Shown here: piece after piece, positions 53,816 through 63,999 of the stretch
Numbering within the stretch: the stretch's first letter is position 1
Layout of the letters: the number at the start of each line of letters is the position of its first letter
Position numbers and translations under genes: made by a program
Notes under the pieces: generated by a model
Seen by the model: only the letters and a program-made list of their open reading frames with translations
Database searches by the model: none
What the model was told of the DNA's origin: nothing
Assembly: GCA_016711405.1 (NCBI GenBank)
Contig: JADJSZ010000004.1
Location: 138,290-202,289, forward strand
Length of the DNA: 64,000 nt
Reading direction: 5' to 3'
DNA from: Candidatus Hadersleviella danica
GTDB lineage: Bacteria; Chloroflexota; Anaerolineae; Promineifilales; Promineifilaceae

Positions 53816-56586
53816 CAACGCATACCAACTCTTGCCCACACTCGCCTCCACCTTCAGCGGCACGGCCAACGTATACGCATTCGACATCAGCCGCACTACC
53901 AACTCGCGTACCGCTTCCACCTCCGCCTCGGGAGCCTCAAAAATCAGTTCATCGTGGATTTGGAGCAACATCTTGGCCGCATACCCCCCCTCCTGCAACG
54001 CCTTGTGGATTTCCACCATGGCCAGCTTGATAATATCGGCCGCTGTGCCCTGAATGGGGTGGTTAATTGCCTCCCGCCGCGCCCGCTCCTTCTCATTGTG
54101 GTTGGCGGATGATTTGGGGTTATGCAGAATCTCGAAATAGCGACGACGGCCGAGCAACGTCTCCACATACCCCTTCTCGGCCGCTTGTCGCTTTGTGCCC
54201 TCCAAATACCCCTGAATGCCGGGGAACTGCTTGAAATACGCCTCAATAAAACGCTCCGCTTCCCCCAGCGTCATTTCCGAATCCCGCGCCAAGCGGAACG
54301 CACCCATGCCATAGATGAGGCCGAAGTTAACAGCTTTGGCAAAGCGTCTCTGCTCAAAGGTCACTTTTTCCAGCGGGATGCTAAACACGGCCGCGGCCGT
54401 CGCCTTGTGAATATCTTGGTCGAGCCGAAACGCCTCCACCAAGCCCGTGTCCCCGCTCACATGCGCCAAAATGCGCAGTTCCACTTGGGAATAATCGGCC
54501 GCCACAAACTGCCACCCCGGCCGTGCCACAAACCCGCGCCGAATTTGCCGCCCCGCCTCGTTGCGGATGGGGATATTTTGCAGGTTGGGGTTACTGCTGG
54601 AAAGTCGCCCCGTGGCCGCTCCCGTCTGGCTCAGGCTGGTGTGGAGCCGCCCCGTGAGCGGGTGAATCATCGTCGGCAACGAATCCACATAGGTGCTTTT
54701 CAGCTTTTGCATCTCGCGGTACTCGAGCATTTTCTGGGCAATGCCCGTCTCATCTTGCTCGATGAGATTCTCCAGCACATCGCTGGCTGTCGAAAAATGG
54801 CCACTCTTCGTCTTGCGGAGCCGTTCGTGGGGCAAATCCAGCTCCTTAAACAGCACATCACTCACCTGTTGGGTGGAGTTTAGGTTAAATTCCCGCCCCG
54901 CAATGGCAAAAATCGGCTGGCTGATGGCCTGAATTTGCTCATCCAACCGTTGCCCAATCTCGCGGAACAGCTCGCGGTCTATGCCAATGCCCGTCTTTTC
55001 CATATCGGCAATGACGGGCACGAGTTGCATCTCCAAATCGAGAATGGCATCCTAGCTCTTTGGCTGTAATTTCGGGGGCGAGTTGGTGCGCCAGCCGCAA
55101 GGTCATGTCGGCATCGGCCGCCGCATAGGGTGCGGCCTGCTCAATGGGCACTTCGGCAAAGCTCAGTTGCGCCTTGCCCTTGCCAATCAGCCCCTCAATC
55201 TCGGTCATGCTGACACCCAGCCGTTGCCGCGCCAAATCTTTCAGCCCCAAAAATTTGCTACTAGGGTCGCTCACAAACTCGGCAATCATGGTGTCCATCT
55301 GCAAAGGAGCCACGGCCAGCCCGTACCGCTCTAAAATGGCGTAATCGTATTTGGCGTTGTGGGCAATTTTGCCAATGGCGGGATGGGTCAGGGCGGGGCG
55401 CACGGCCGCTAATACCTCGTCCATGTCCAACTGCCCCTCGGCCATTTTTTCTTCCTGCTGGTGGAACAGTTGCATCTGCCCCTTGTCCACCTGCCCCCGC
55501 TGGGCCAAATGCCCCACGGGGATGTAATACCCCTCCCCCTCCTGCACGGCCAGCGCCAAGCCCACAATCTCGGCCGTCATTGGGTCTAACCCCGTCGTCT
55601 CCAAGTCAAACGCAATCTCCTTAGAAGTGTTGAGGACGGCCACTAAGCGGGTCAATTCCTCGGCCGTGCGAATGAGACGCACGGCCGTCTCCCGCACGAC
55701 CTTCTCCTCCGCCCCTCTGCTCCTCCTCTCTTGCTTCTCTCTTCCTCTTCCCTCTTCTCTCTGCTCCCCTGCCTCCTCAAGCCGTCGTGCCAAACTCCGA
55801 AACTCCACCTCGCGGAACAGTTCCAACACGGCCGCTTTGTCAAACTCGTGCGCCACACACGCCTCTAAACTCAACTCAATTGGCGCATCCGTGGCGATTT
55901 TGGCCAGTTGGTAGCTCAGGTCGGCACTCTCCCGCCCCTCGGCCAGCTTGTTGCGGAAACGGGTGGGGATGGCCTCCAAATTGGCGTAAACCCCTTCCAA
56001 CGTGCCATATTCGGCCAGCAAACTGACCACCGTCTTCTCCCCCACCCCCTTCACGCCGGGGATGTTGTCGCTGGTGTCCCCCACGATGGCTTTGTAATCC
56101 ACCACTTGGTCGGGGCGCACCCCCAGCTTTTTAATGACCGATTCGGCCGAGTCATACACCTGCGGCCCCTTGTCCCATTGCCCTTGGGGCAACTCCACCG
56201 TTGTGTTCTCATCCACCAACTGCAACAAATCCCTGTCGCCCGTGATGATGTGGACGGGAACGTGATACGCCTTGGCTTGGCGGGCAATCGTGCCCAACAC
56301 GTCGTCCGCCTCGTACCCATCTAGCTCCAAAATGGGGATGTTGAACGCGGCCACCACCTGCTTAATGCGCTCAATTTGGAGGGCTAACTCGTCGGGCATC
56401 TTCTCGCGTGTGCCCTTGTACTCGGGGAATAAATCGTCCCGGAACGTTTTGCCCACATCAAAGCTGACCGCCAAATAATGGGGCGGGTCGTTGGCCAACA
56501 GCAAATCGAGCCGCCTCGATGGGCAAGCCAAAAAAGACACGGTAAGCCAGAGCGTGGCCATCTATGAGAACGAGTTTATGGGACAT
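53807..56586 (-). CDS. polA: DNA polymerase I, disrupted by a deletion and a frameshift
   Basis: Three frames form one PolA. (1) LVLIDGHALAYRVFFGLPIEA, the start of the 5'-nuclease. (2) DLLLANDPPHYLAVSFDVGKTF onwards: the 5'-nuclease, an E/R-rich linker, then the 3'-5' exonuclease with FDLETTGLDP (DxE), HNAKYDYAIL and YAAADADM. (3) The polymerase with motif A DYSQVELRILAHVSG, motif B RRFAKAVNFGLIYGMG and motif C QIHDELIFEA. Between 1 and 2 about 25 residues (the TNAVYGF region) are missing. Between 2 and 3 one extra base in ctaggat near 55050 shifts the frame. PolA is usually essential, so these are more likely assembly errors than true lesions. Start 56586. Confidence 0.88.
55700..55780. repeat. 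Pyrimidine heptamer repeat inside the polA linker
   Basis: tctgctc, ctcctct, cttgctt, ctctctt, cctcttc, cctcttc-like units encode the E/R-rich linker (EEGRGREKQERRSRGAEE) between the two nuclease domains. Confidence 0.65.
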
Positions 56587-56590
56587 GGGG

Positions 56591-56665
56591 AGGGGGAGGG
56601 TTATTCGTGACTGGTTATTGGTTATTTGGTTGGTGAGCCAATCAACCACCTATAACCAAAAAATC
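56591..56665. repeat. Inverted heptamer repeat upstream of polA
   Basis: gttattc, gtgactg, gttattg, gttattt, ggttggt facing aatcaac, cacctat, aaccaaa. Confidence 0.6.
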
Positions 56666-56717
56666 GGGCAATTCGTATCTCAAATAATACCCTATCAGCG
56701 CTCTTTTTTCGATAAAT

Positions 56718-57366
56718 TTAGAACATTTCTTCTGTTTTGTGCGGCCGTAACCGAAGCCTTGCGCTTTTTGGCGTGCATTGGCGCCAAGCGAACAGGCGCC
56801 TAGGCTTCTGACTCCTCATTGCGTATATTCCCCCATCCTTTTCCCCTCCCCTCCCCAACAACATCTCTGGGCTAGGCGTGGAAGCAACCGAAATATGGAA
56901 GCCATCCCCCAAATCGGTTAGCTTAAAATCAAGCATCAACCGCTGATTGTGGGGGTACAACTGCTTCTTGCGCTCAATGAGCGCATCGATTATCAAATCT
57001 ATCATCTCAACCCCTACCAGATTTTCCCTCTGCTGAGGGAGCGTCGTCCGCAGACTTGCCACGAGGGCTTCCCTATCCTCTGGGCCGTTGATAGCTGTAT
57101 TCCACGCCACGATGCCCACCATAAATAACAGCTTCAGAGACTCAGAACTTTTCATCATGGGCATGAAAGGCTCAATCAGCGTTTCTAACGCATCCGACAT
57201 GCTTTCGCCCACCCCATACAACACCTTTGGTTTGTTGCCAGAACCTGTCTTTGGCCAAAATTTGCGCGGCCGCTTGGCGCACCAATTCATCATTGCTGGC
57301 AGGGGAGGGAGACGGCCGTTTCTTCACTGGCGGCCGTGGCTTGCTCAATCGCTTTTTCTTGCTCAT
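56718..57366 (-). CDS. Hypothetical protein, probably frameshifted
   Basis: The frame from 57366 gives MSKKKRLSKPRPPVKKRPSPSP and DELVRQAAAQILAKDRFWQQTKG, a basic N-terminal tail and an amphipathic helix. The frame from 57293 continues VLYGVGESMSDALETLIEPFMPMM and VAWNTAINGPEDREALVASL. They join if one base is removed near 57228. The last 50 residues look non-coding, so the end is uncertain. No family recognised. The gene lies just downstream of add on the same strand. Confidence 0.4.
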
Positions 57367-57402
57367 AAGGGGGAAAAAGAGTTAGCCGTTACTCGTTATT
57401 GG

Positions 57403-58455
57403 TTATTCGCCAAAAACGGCCAAGCTCTCAGGCGTGGGCAACAGCCGCTCGAAGTAGCGTTGGAGCTTCTGCTTTTCGCGGTCGTCCAAAAAGGCACTTT
57501 GGATGGCGGTCAAAGTCATGCGGCGCAAATCCCTGTACTCAAGACCAATGTGGTGCATGGCGATGAAATACTCATCCGTCAGGACGATATTGCTCACCGT
57601 CGGGTCGTCCGTGTTCAGCGTCACAGGCACATCCATCTGCAAAAAGTCGCGCACAGGGTGGCGGTTAATTTGGCTGACCGACCCCGTTTGCATGTTGCTC
57701 GTCAGGCACAATTCAAGGGCGACATTCTCCCGCCGCACCAATTGCACCACCTCCGAATCGGTGACGATGTTGACCCCGTGGCCGATGCGGGTCGCCCCAA
57801 GCTGTTCGACAGCGACCCGCACCGATTCCGCCCCCGTCCACTCCCCCGCATGAATGGTAATACCCATCCCTTGCCGCCGCGCCTCCTGAAAAAGTGGGGC
57901 ATAGGGCAGGGAGGAGTGGTTGACTTCGTCGCCCGCCAAGTCGAGGCCGACGATGCCATCGTTGTGGCGGGCAAAGGCGATTTCGGCCACCTTTTTGGCT
58001 TGCTCCACAGGGTCGTGGCGCACCAGCGTGATAATCAGGCGCACTTGCATCCCATAATCGCGGCTGGCTTGGTGGACAGCATCTATCACCCAATCGGTGA
58101 CATCGGCGAGGGGGAAACCTTGGTAGCGGGAGAGGGCTTGGGGGCTGAAGCGCAACTCGAGGTAGTGGACGTTGTCCTCGGCCGCGTCCTCCACAATCTC
58201 ATACGCCAAGCGGCGAATAATTTCGGGTGAGCGGTAGAACATCCGCAACACCTCGAATTTGGCCAAAAAGGTGCGGGCGTTGGGCGGGTCATTGGTCACT
58301 TGCACCAACGGCCGTAACGCTTCGATGTTGCTCTTGGGCACATCCAAATCATGTTGGCGGGCAATTTCCAGCAATGTCTCTAACCGCAACGAGCCTTCAA
58401 AGTGGCGGTGCAGGTCTATTTTGGGCATTGCTTTGAGATGTTGATACGTCAGCAT
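57403..58455 (-). CDS. add: Adenosine deaminase
   Basis: A 350-residue zinc-dependent TIM-barrel deaminase converting adenosine to inosine in purine salvage. The metal and catalytic motifs are complete: DLHRHFEGSLR (HxH), GITIHAGEWTG (His and Glu), RIGHGVNI (catalytic His) and LNTDDPTVS (metal Asp). The length is typical. A start at MLTYQHLKAMPKIDLHRH (58455) or at the second Met (58428) is possible. A strong inverted repeat lies between it and secA. Confidence 0.92.
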   Translation of the reverse strand: MLTYQHLKAMPKIDLHRHFEGSLRLETLLEIARQHDLDVPKSNIEALRPLVQVTNDPPNARTFLAKFEVLRMFYRSPEIIRRLAYEIVEDAAEDNVHYLELRFSPQALSRYQGFPLADVTDWVIDAVHQASRDYGMQVRLIITLVRHDPVEQAKKVAEIAFARHNDGIVGLDLAGDEVNHSSLPYAPLFQEARRQGMGITIHAGEWTGAESVRVAVEQLGATRIGHGVNIVTDSEVVQLVRRENVALELCLTSNMQTGSVSQINRHPVRDFLQMDVPVTLNTDDPTVSNIVLTDEYFIAMHHIGLEYRDLRRMTLTAIQSAFLDDREKQKLQRYFERLLPTPESLAVFGE

Positions 58456-58550
58456 GCTTTAACCAACCTTGTTGAATGTGCTTGTAAAGATATCAACCAC
58501 AGGGTGACGATACCCCTATGGTAAATGAACAAAGCGCAATGAGCAAAGCT

Positions 58551-58584
58551 AGGTGACAGTCACTTTTGGAAGTGACTGTCACCT
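58551..58584. repeat. Perfect 15-bp inverted repeat
   Basis: aggtgacagtcactt / aagtgactgtcacct with loop ttgg, between secA's stop and add. Inner gtgac/gtcac half-sites make it doubly palindromic. There is no T run, so it may be a REP-like element or protein site rather than a terminator. Confidence 0.75.
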
Positions 58585-58586
58585 CT

Positions 58587-61500
58587 CTACTTCTGCCCCG
58601 CACGGCCGTGGCAATTCTTGTACTTCTTGCCACTGCCACACGGGCACTGCTCATTGCGGCCGACCTTCGGAATCTCGCGGCGCAACTCCACCCCTTTGCC
58701 CAATTGCCGTTGCACCACCTGATACCCCGCGCTGGTCAACTGTTGTTGCTTGGTTGCCTTGGCCTGTTGTTCGCGGATGAAATTGTCGTGCCCGCTTACT
58801 TGGCGGAAATAAAGCTCGGCGATGTGGCGTTGGATGCTCTCGCGCATTTTGGCGAACATCTCATAGGAGCGTTTCTTATACTCCACCTTGGGGTCGCGTT
58901 GCCGCCCCGCCGATTCAAGGCCGATTTCGCGGCGCAGGTCGTCGGCGGCCGTCAAATAATCGCGCCACTCCCTGTCAATGGCGTTCAAGATTAAGAACCG
59001 CTCAAAGCGGGCAAACTCCACCTCGCCAATGCGATTGCGCCATTGGGTGCGCTGGCGTTGCACATACCCCGCCAACCCATCCACCAATGTGTCGCTGTCC
59101 AGCGCGGAGAGGGTGTCCAGCATCAGTTCGCGCAGGGCGCGTTCGGTTTGGATTTGGAAATGTTGTTGCTGGCCCTTGAACACCTCGGCCGACGGCCGTT
59201 GGACGCTGAACTGGTTAAAAGCAATGTCAATTTGCCCCACCGCCTTGTTCCAAATCTGCTCCCGCTCGGTCGCGTTGATGTATTGGGCTAAGAAATCATC
59301 AAAAACAGTGCGCAACTGCTCCATGAAGCGTTGCTGTTCACGGCCGCGCACCTGCAAATGGTTCGTGCGCGTCGTGCTGAGCACGCCTGCCAAATTGGGG
59401 ATAGGTGGCAAAATGGGCAAGAACTGGCGCATCGCTTGCAGGAGTTGGTAGAGGTTACGGCCCTTGGCCTCATTGTCTTTCGCCAACTTGATCAGTTTGC
59501 GGCGCAACACCTTCGGGGTGGCTTCGTAAATCCCCTCATCCTCTTGCAACTGGTGCACGGGCAACAGCCGTTGCAACCGCCTGAGCACGCCCAGCACATT
59601 GTCCGTATCGGTTGCCTCGGCGCTCAAATCTTCAATGGCGCGGTCTACTTCCCCTTGCACATACTGCTGGTAATTGTCCAAATAGTTGCTGACCAGCTCA
59701 TCAATCACCAAATCAAACGCATCGGCCAGCCGTTCTTCGAGGGCTGATTCGCCCATCAACACCTTGCGCCGCTCGTCGTAAATGGTCTCCCGTTGCTTGG
59801 CCATCACGTCGTCGTACTCCAACACATTTTTGCGGATATCGAAGTTGTACCCTTCGATGCGTTGTTGGGAGCTGGCGATGATGCGGTCTAAGGCGCGGTT
59901 TTCGATGGGTAAATCGTCGGGCATGTTGCGCGTCATAATGCCGCGCACCCGTTCGCCCCCAAAACGGCGCATTAAATCATCTTCCAGCGAGAGAAAGAAG
60001 CGCGAGGAGCCGGGGTCGCCTTGGCGGGCGGCACGGCCGCGCAACTGGTTGTCAATGCGCCGCGATTCGTGCCGCTCGGAGCCGACCACATGCAAGCCGC
60101 CCAACTCCCACACCTTGCGCCGCTCTTGCTCGGCACTGGTGCGTATGCCCTGAATTTGGGTGATGAGCGAGGCGGGCAGAGCGGGCACATTGCGAGTTAA
60201 TGCTTGCGATTGCGCCTCATCGTTGCCCAACACGGCCCGAATCAGGGCGGCGCGGGCGGTGTAGTGCAAATCGAAAATCTGGTCGGCCAAGAATTGGGCC
60301 ATTTTTTGCTCATCTTGCACCGCCAGTTGGTAGCGGGCGTGCAAAGCGAGCAGGCGCACGGCTTCGTCGGCGATGACAGTGTCTTTGCCCAACTCTTTCA
60401 GGTAGAGACGGCCGTTGTTGATTTGCTTGGCCTGTACCAATTGCAAGACATGCAACGCTTGGGTGTAATCCAATTCGTATTGCTCTTGGAATTGATGGGC
60501 GAGATAGCCCGTGATTTGGATTTCAGCGATTTTTTCGGCCGCCGCATCAAATTCCGCCTTGCTGGCCAGCATCGCCCCCACCAAATCGGGGCTGAGCTTA
60601 GAATGTTTGCTGGCGTAGGTACGCGCCTTGTCCTCGCCATTGGTGACAAGCTCCTTGGCCAAGCTGAACAAATCGGTGCGGGTGAACAGGTCGTGCTCGA
60701 GAGCCTCGGCCGCCATGCCCTCGGGGTTGCCGCCCAACAAGATGTCCGTGCCGCGCCCCGCCATGTTGGTGGAAATGGTCACTGCTCCTTTGCGCCCCGC
60801 TTGGGCCACAATCAGCGCCTCGGATTGGTGCATTTTGGCGTTGAGGACTTTGTGGGGCACTTTTTCCTTGGTCAACAGACCGTGGATCACTTCCGAGTGT
60901 TCGACCGAGGTGGTGCCGACCAGCACTGGCCGTCCTGTCTGGCTCATGCGCTTCACTTCTTGCACAATGGCTTGGTCTTTGGCGCCTTCGTTCACATAAA
61001 CTTGGTCGGGAAAATCGAGCCGCTTGAAAAAGCTGGGTGTCTCTTCGCCGGGCTTGACATAGGCGATGCGTTCGGCGCCATCTACCTTTTCTTTGCGCGG
61101 TTGTACCCCTAAATTGCCGTATTCGACCATGTATTCGACATTGGTGGGCAGGGGGGTGACTTCCACTTTGTAGATTTCTTGGAATTCTTCGGCATCGGTC
61201 ATGGCCGTGCCTGTCATGCCCGCCAATTTTTTGTAGAGCCGAAAATAGTTTTGGATGGTAATGGTGGCCACTGTGACCGATTCGCGCTTGACTTCGACCC
61301 CTTCTTTGGCCTCAATGGCTTCGTGTAGACCGTCGGAGTAGCGACGGCCGTGCATGAGCCGCCCCGTGAAGTCGTCAATGATGACCACCTCGCCCTCGAC
61401 AATGGTGTACTCTTTGTTGCGGTGGAATAGGTATTCCGCCTTGAGGGCGTTGTCGAGGTAGTAGGTGAGGGTGAAGAAGCGCGGGTCGTAGAGCGAATCG

Positions 61501-62498
61501 CCTGCTTCGGCATCGAGTTCGGGCAGGCGGCGTTCGATTTCGGCCGTGCCCATTTCCGTGAGGGTGATGGAGCGGCTCTTTTCGTCAATGGTGTAATGGC
61601 CGTTTGGCTCGCCTTCATCCTCTTCCACCGTGTTGCGGCGCAGGTTTTTGACAATTTGGGAGAAGCGGCCGTATTCGCTGGAGGCGTTTTCGGCTGGCCC
61701 TGAAATAATCAGCGGGGTGCGGGCTTCGTCAATGAGGACGTTGTCCACTTCGTCTATGACGGCGAAGTAAAGCGGCCGTTGCACCAAATTTTGGGCATCA
61801 TGCACCATGTTGTCGCGCAAGTAGTCAAAGCCAAACTCACTGCTAATGCCATAGGTGACATCGGCCAGATACGCTTCGCGGCGGGAAGACGGCCGCCAAT
61901 GCACCAGCCGCTCGTCTTCCAGCTCAGAGCCGGGGTTCACATATTCGGGGTCATACAGGCCCGAAAATTGTTGCGCCCCAATACAGCCCACGCTCAGGCC
62001 GAGATAGTTGAAAATTTTGCCCATCCAGCCGCCGTCGCGCTTGACTAAGTAGTCGTTGACGGTGACGAGATGCACGCCAAACCCTGCCAGCGCATTTAGA
62101 AAGAGGGGTAGGGTGGCGACCAGCGTTTTGCCTTCCCCTGTGCGCATCTCTACGATGTGCCCTTGGTTGAGCAACACGCCACCCATGATTTGCACATCGT
62201 AATGGCGCAACCCTGTGGCGCGGCGTGATGCCTCGCGCACGAGGGCGTAGGCGAGGGGAATTTGCTCGTCTAACACTTCTTGGATGAGTGCTTTTTCGGC
62301 GGGAACGGCGGGGTTTAGCCCTTCGATTTGTTCGCCAATTTCGGCGCGGAGCTGGCTGGTGCGTTCGCGCAAGCCATCATGGCTCAAGTTTTTCAGTTCA
62401 GCTTCGTATTGAGCGACTTGGGTGACATATGGTTGCAACCCCGCAAGAATTTTCTTGTTGGGGTCGCCCATAATTTTGGTGAGGAGAGAACGGAACAT
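58587..62498 (-). CDS. secA: Protein translocase ATPase SecA (long form)
   Basis: A 1,303-residue SecA, against 830-900 in most bacteria. NBD1 has MRTGEGKTLVATLPLFLNAL (Walker A), VIDEVDNVLIDEARTPLIISG (Walker B) and LVTVNDYLVKRD. NBD2 has GRGTDILLGGNPEG and GGLHVVGSERHESRRIDNQLRGRAARQGDPG. About 190-200 residues separate those two NBD2 motifs (about 589-799), versus a few dozen in E. coli. The scaffold and helical-wing part is also long. The C-terminal zinc motif CPCGSGKKYKNCHG for SecB/ribosome binding is intact. It powers export through SecYEG. Confidence 0.95.
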   Translation of the reverse strand: MFRSLLTKIMGDPNKKILAGLQPYVTQVAQYEAELKNLSHDGLRERTSQLRAEIGEQIEGLNPAVPAEKALIQEVLDEQIPLAYALVREASRRATGLRHYDVQIMGGVLLNQGHIVEMRTGEGKTLVATLPLFLNALAGFGVHLVTVNDYLVKRDGGWMGKIFNYLGLSVGCIGAQQFSGLYDPEYVNPGSELEDERLVHWRPSSRREAYLADVTYGISSEFGFDYLRDNMVHDAQNLVQRPLYFAVIDEVDNVLIDEARTPLIISGPAENASSEYGRFSQIVKNLRRNTVEEDEGEPNGHYTIDEKSRSITLTEMGTAEIERRLPELDAEAGDSLYDPRFFTLTYYLDNALKAEYLFHRNKEYTIVEGEVVIIDDFTGRLMHGRRYSDGLHEAIEAKEGVEVKRESVTVATITIQNYFRLYKKLAGMTGTAMTDAEEFQEIYKVEVTPLPTNVEYMVEYGNLGVQPRKEKVDGAERIAYVKPGEETPSFFKRLDFPDQVYVNEGAKDQAIVQEVKRMSQTGRPVLVGTTSVEHSEVIHGLLTKEKVPHKVLNAKMHQSEALIVAQAGRKGAVTISTNMAGRGTDILLGGNPEGMAAEALEHDLFTRTDLFSLAKELVTNGEDKARTYASKHSKLSPDLVGAMLASKAEFDAAAEKIAEIQITGYLAHQFQEQYELDYTQALHVLQLVQAKQINNGRLYLKELGKDTVIADEAVRLLALHARYQLAVQDEQKMAQFLADQIFDLHYTARAALIRAVLGNDEAQSQALTRNVPALPASLITQIQGIRTSAEQERRKVWELGGLHVVGSERHESRRIDNQLRGRAARQGDPGSSRFFLSLEDDLMRRFGGERVRGIMTRNMPDDLPIENRALDRIIASSQQRIEGYNFDIRKNVLEYDDVMAKQRETIYDERRKVLMGESALEERLADAFDLVIDELVSNYLDNYQQYVQGEVDRAIEDLSAEATDTDNVLGVLRRLQRLLPVHQLQEDEGIYEATPKVLRRKLIKLAKDNEAKGRNLYQLLQAMRQFLPILPPIPNLAGVLSTTRTNHLQVRGREQQRFMEQLRTVFDDFLAQYINATEREQIWNKAVGQIDIAFNQFSVQRPSAEVFKGQQQHFQIQTERALRELMLDTLSALDSDTLVDGLAGYVQRQRTQWRNRIGEVEFARFERFLILNAIDREWRDYLTAADDLRREIGLESAGRQRDPKVEYKKRSYEMFAKMRESIQRHIAELYFRQVSGHDNFIREQQAKATKQQQLTSAGYQVVQRQLGKGVELRREIPKVGRNEQCPCGSGKKYKNCHGRAGQK

Positions 62499-62534
62499 AG
62501 TTTTTTGTCTAGCAGTTGGTTTGTCTTTCAGCTT

Positions 62535-62763
62535 ATAGCTTACAGCTTAAAGCCAATCAGTGTGCCATTGGGGGTGTAAAAATTGTGTTGGACGGGGGAA
62601 TTATAAGCCAGTTGATAGGAAACTTCTATCAATTGTGAATTGTGAAGTGTGAATGCGACAAGGGACAATGGCAAGCTCTGATTGCCCTCAAAAAGGGTTT
62701 AACCCATGAGGGTGATATGACCGCCAGTCCCTTGTCCCCTGTCCCTCGTCCATCATCGTTCAC
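62535..62763. repeat. Heptamer arrays upstream of secA
   Basis: agcttat, agcttac, agcttaa (62538-62560); attgtga, attgtga, agtgtga (62628-62650); gtccctt, gtcccct, gtccctc (62729-62752). No gene in this gap. Confidence 0.7.
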
Positions 62764-63999
62764 CTACAGGCGAAAAATGGGCGCGGCCGTTTTCCCCTTT
62801 AGCGCAACCTCTCCTAACGGTGTTGCCGCAAATTCCCCCGCCACACTTTCCCGCACCTCCTCCGTCACATAAATCGCTCCGGGTTCAGCCTTGGCCATCA
62901 GCCGCGCGGCCGTGTTCACCGCATCTCCCAGCACATTAAATTCGCGTCGGCCGCGTGGAACCCCCACCTCTACCACAAACGCATCCCCCGTGGCGATGCC
63001 CATTTGCGCCACGACTGGTTGCGGCCGTCCCGCCACCGTAATGGGCGGGAAATTTTGCACCACCTCGCGAATTTCCACGGCCGAATGCACCGCCCGTTGT
63101 GGGTCATCGGTGTGGGCACTGGGCGCTCCAAAATAGATAAGAATGTTCGACCCCGACGATTGATAAGTTACTTTTTTGAGTAGGCCACTGCGCGATTCGA
63201 CAATGGCATTGATAAGGGCGAAGAGGCGCGAAAAACTGTTGACCAACCCCTGCTCCTCATCCTCCCGCGCCATGCCCACCGATTCGGGCAGGCCAATAAG
63301 ACTGACAAACAGCACGGTGAGTTTGGTGTAACTGGAGGGGACACGGCCGCGTGTACTGCTCTCGATGAGTTGATTGAGTGAGGTACGGGGCAAATAGCTG
63401 GCCAGTGGCTCCACCGCATCCAGCAGTTTTTCAATTTCGAGCAACAGCGCGGTCTCACTGCGGTCGAAAATCATGGCCCGCGCCAGCCGCCGCTGGCGCG
63501 GGATGAGTTCGTAGTCGTCCCCATCACCCGCCTGCCAATTGTCTTGGATGAGCACATGCCCTTTGGTTCCCGTTTCGTGGCGAAATTGCCCTTTGATGTA
63601 GTTGGTGGTGGCGCGGGTGAGGCAAACACGGCCGACTTTGCCCGCTCCTTCGGCGATTTTGGCGTTGTACACGGCACGGCCGAGCAAAACCACCTCCATG
63701 CGGCGCGGCGTGCCGATATTGGCCGCCATAAACTTGCCCCGGTGCAACCCCACCCGCATTCCAAGAGCAAATTGGCCCGCTTCGCTGGCAATATCTCCAA
63801 ATTCAGCCATCGCCCGTTGCATCCGCAACCCCGCCCGCACCGCCCGTGCCGCGTCGCCCCGCTCCTCATCGGCGGGAAACTGCACCAGCAGGGCATCCCC
63901 CGTAAATTCCAACAAGTTCCCCCCCGAACGGGCAATAATCTCCAACATTCGCGCAAAATAGGTGTTGAGAATGTCGAGAACGGCAAACGCCCCTTGTTT
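62764..63999 (-). CDS. Tandem class III nucleotide cyclase-like protein, 5' partial
   Basis: The frame is open to the window end (LDILNTYFARMLEIIARSGG upstream of the first Met), so the N-terminus is missing. Two cyclase homology domains are visible. The first has NLLEFTGDALLVQFPADE and ALGMRVGLHRGKFMAANIG. The second starts at LTVLFVSLIGLPESV, where the first metal Asp of the usual FxDIxGFT motif is replaced by Ser, and continues VTYQSSGSNILIYFGAP, QMGIATGDAFVVEVG and LGDAVNTAARLMAKAEPG. The second domain is therefore likely inactive or regulatory. The end is TAAPIFRL. Confidence 0.82.
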   Translation of the reverse strand, partial: KQGAFAVLDILNTYFARMLEIIARSGGNLLEFTGDALLVQFPADEERGDAARAVRAGLRMQRAMAEFGDIASEAGQFALGMRVGLHRGKFMAANIGTPRRMEVVLLGRAVYNAKIAEGAGKVGRVCLTRATTNYIKGQFRHETGTKGHVLIQDNWQAGDGDDYELIPRQRRLARAMIFDRSETALLLEIEKLLDAVEPLASYLPRTSLNQLIESSTRGRVPSSYTKLTVLFVSLIGLPESVGMAREDEEQGLVNSFSRLFALINAIVESRSGLLKKVTYQSSGSNILIYFGAPSAHTDDPQRAVHSAVEIREVVQNFPPITVAGRPQPVVAQMGIATGDAFVVEVGVPRGRREFNVLGDAVNTAARLMAKAEPGAIYVTEEVRESVAGEFAATPLGEVALKGKTAAPIFRL

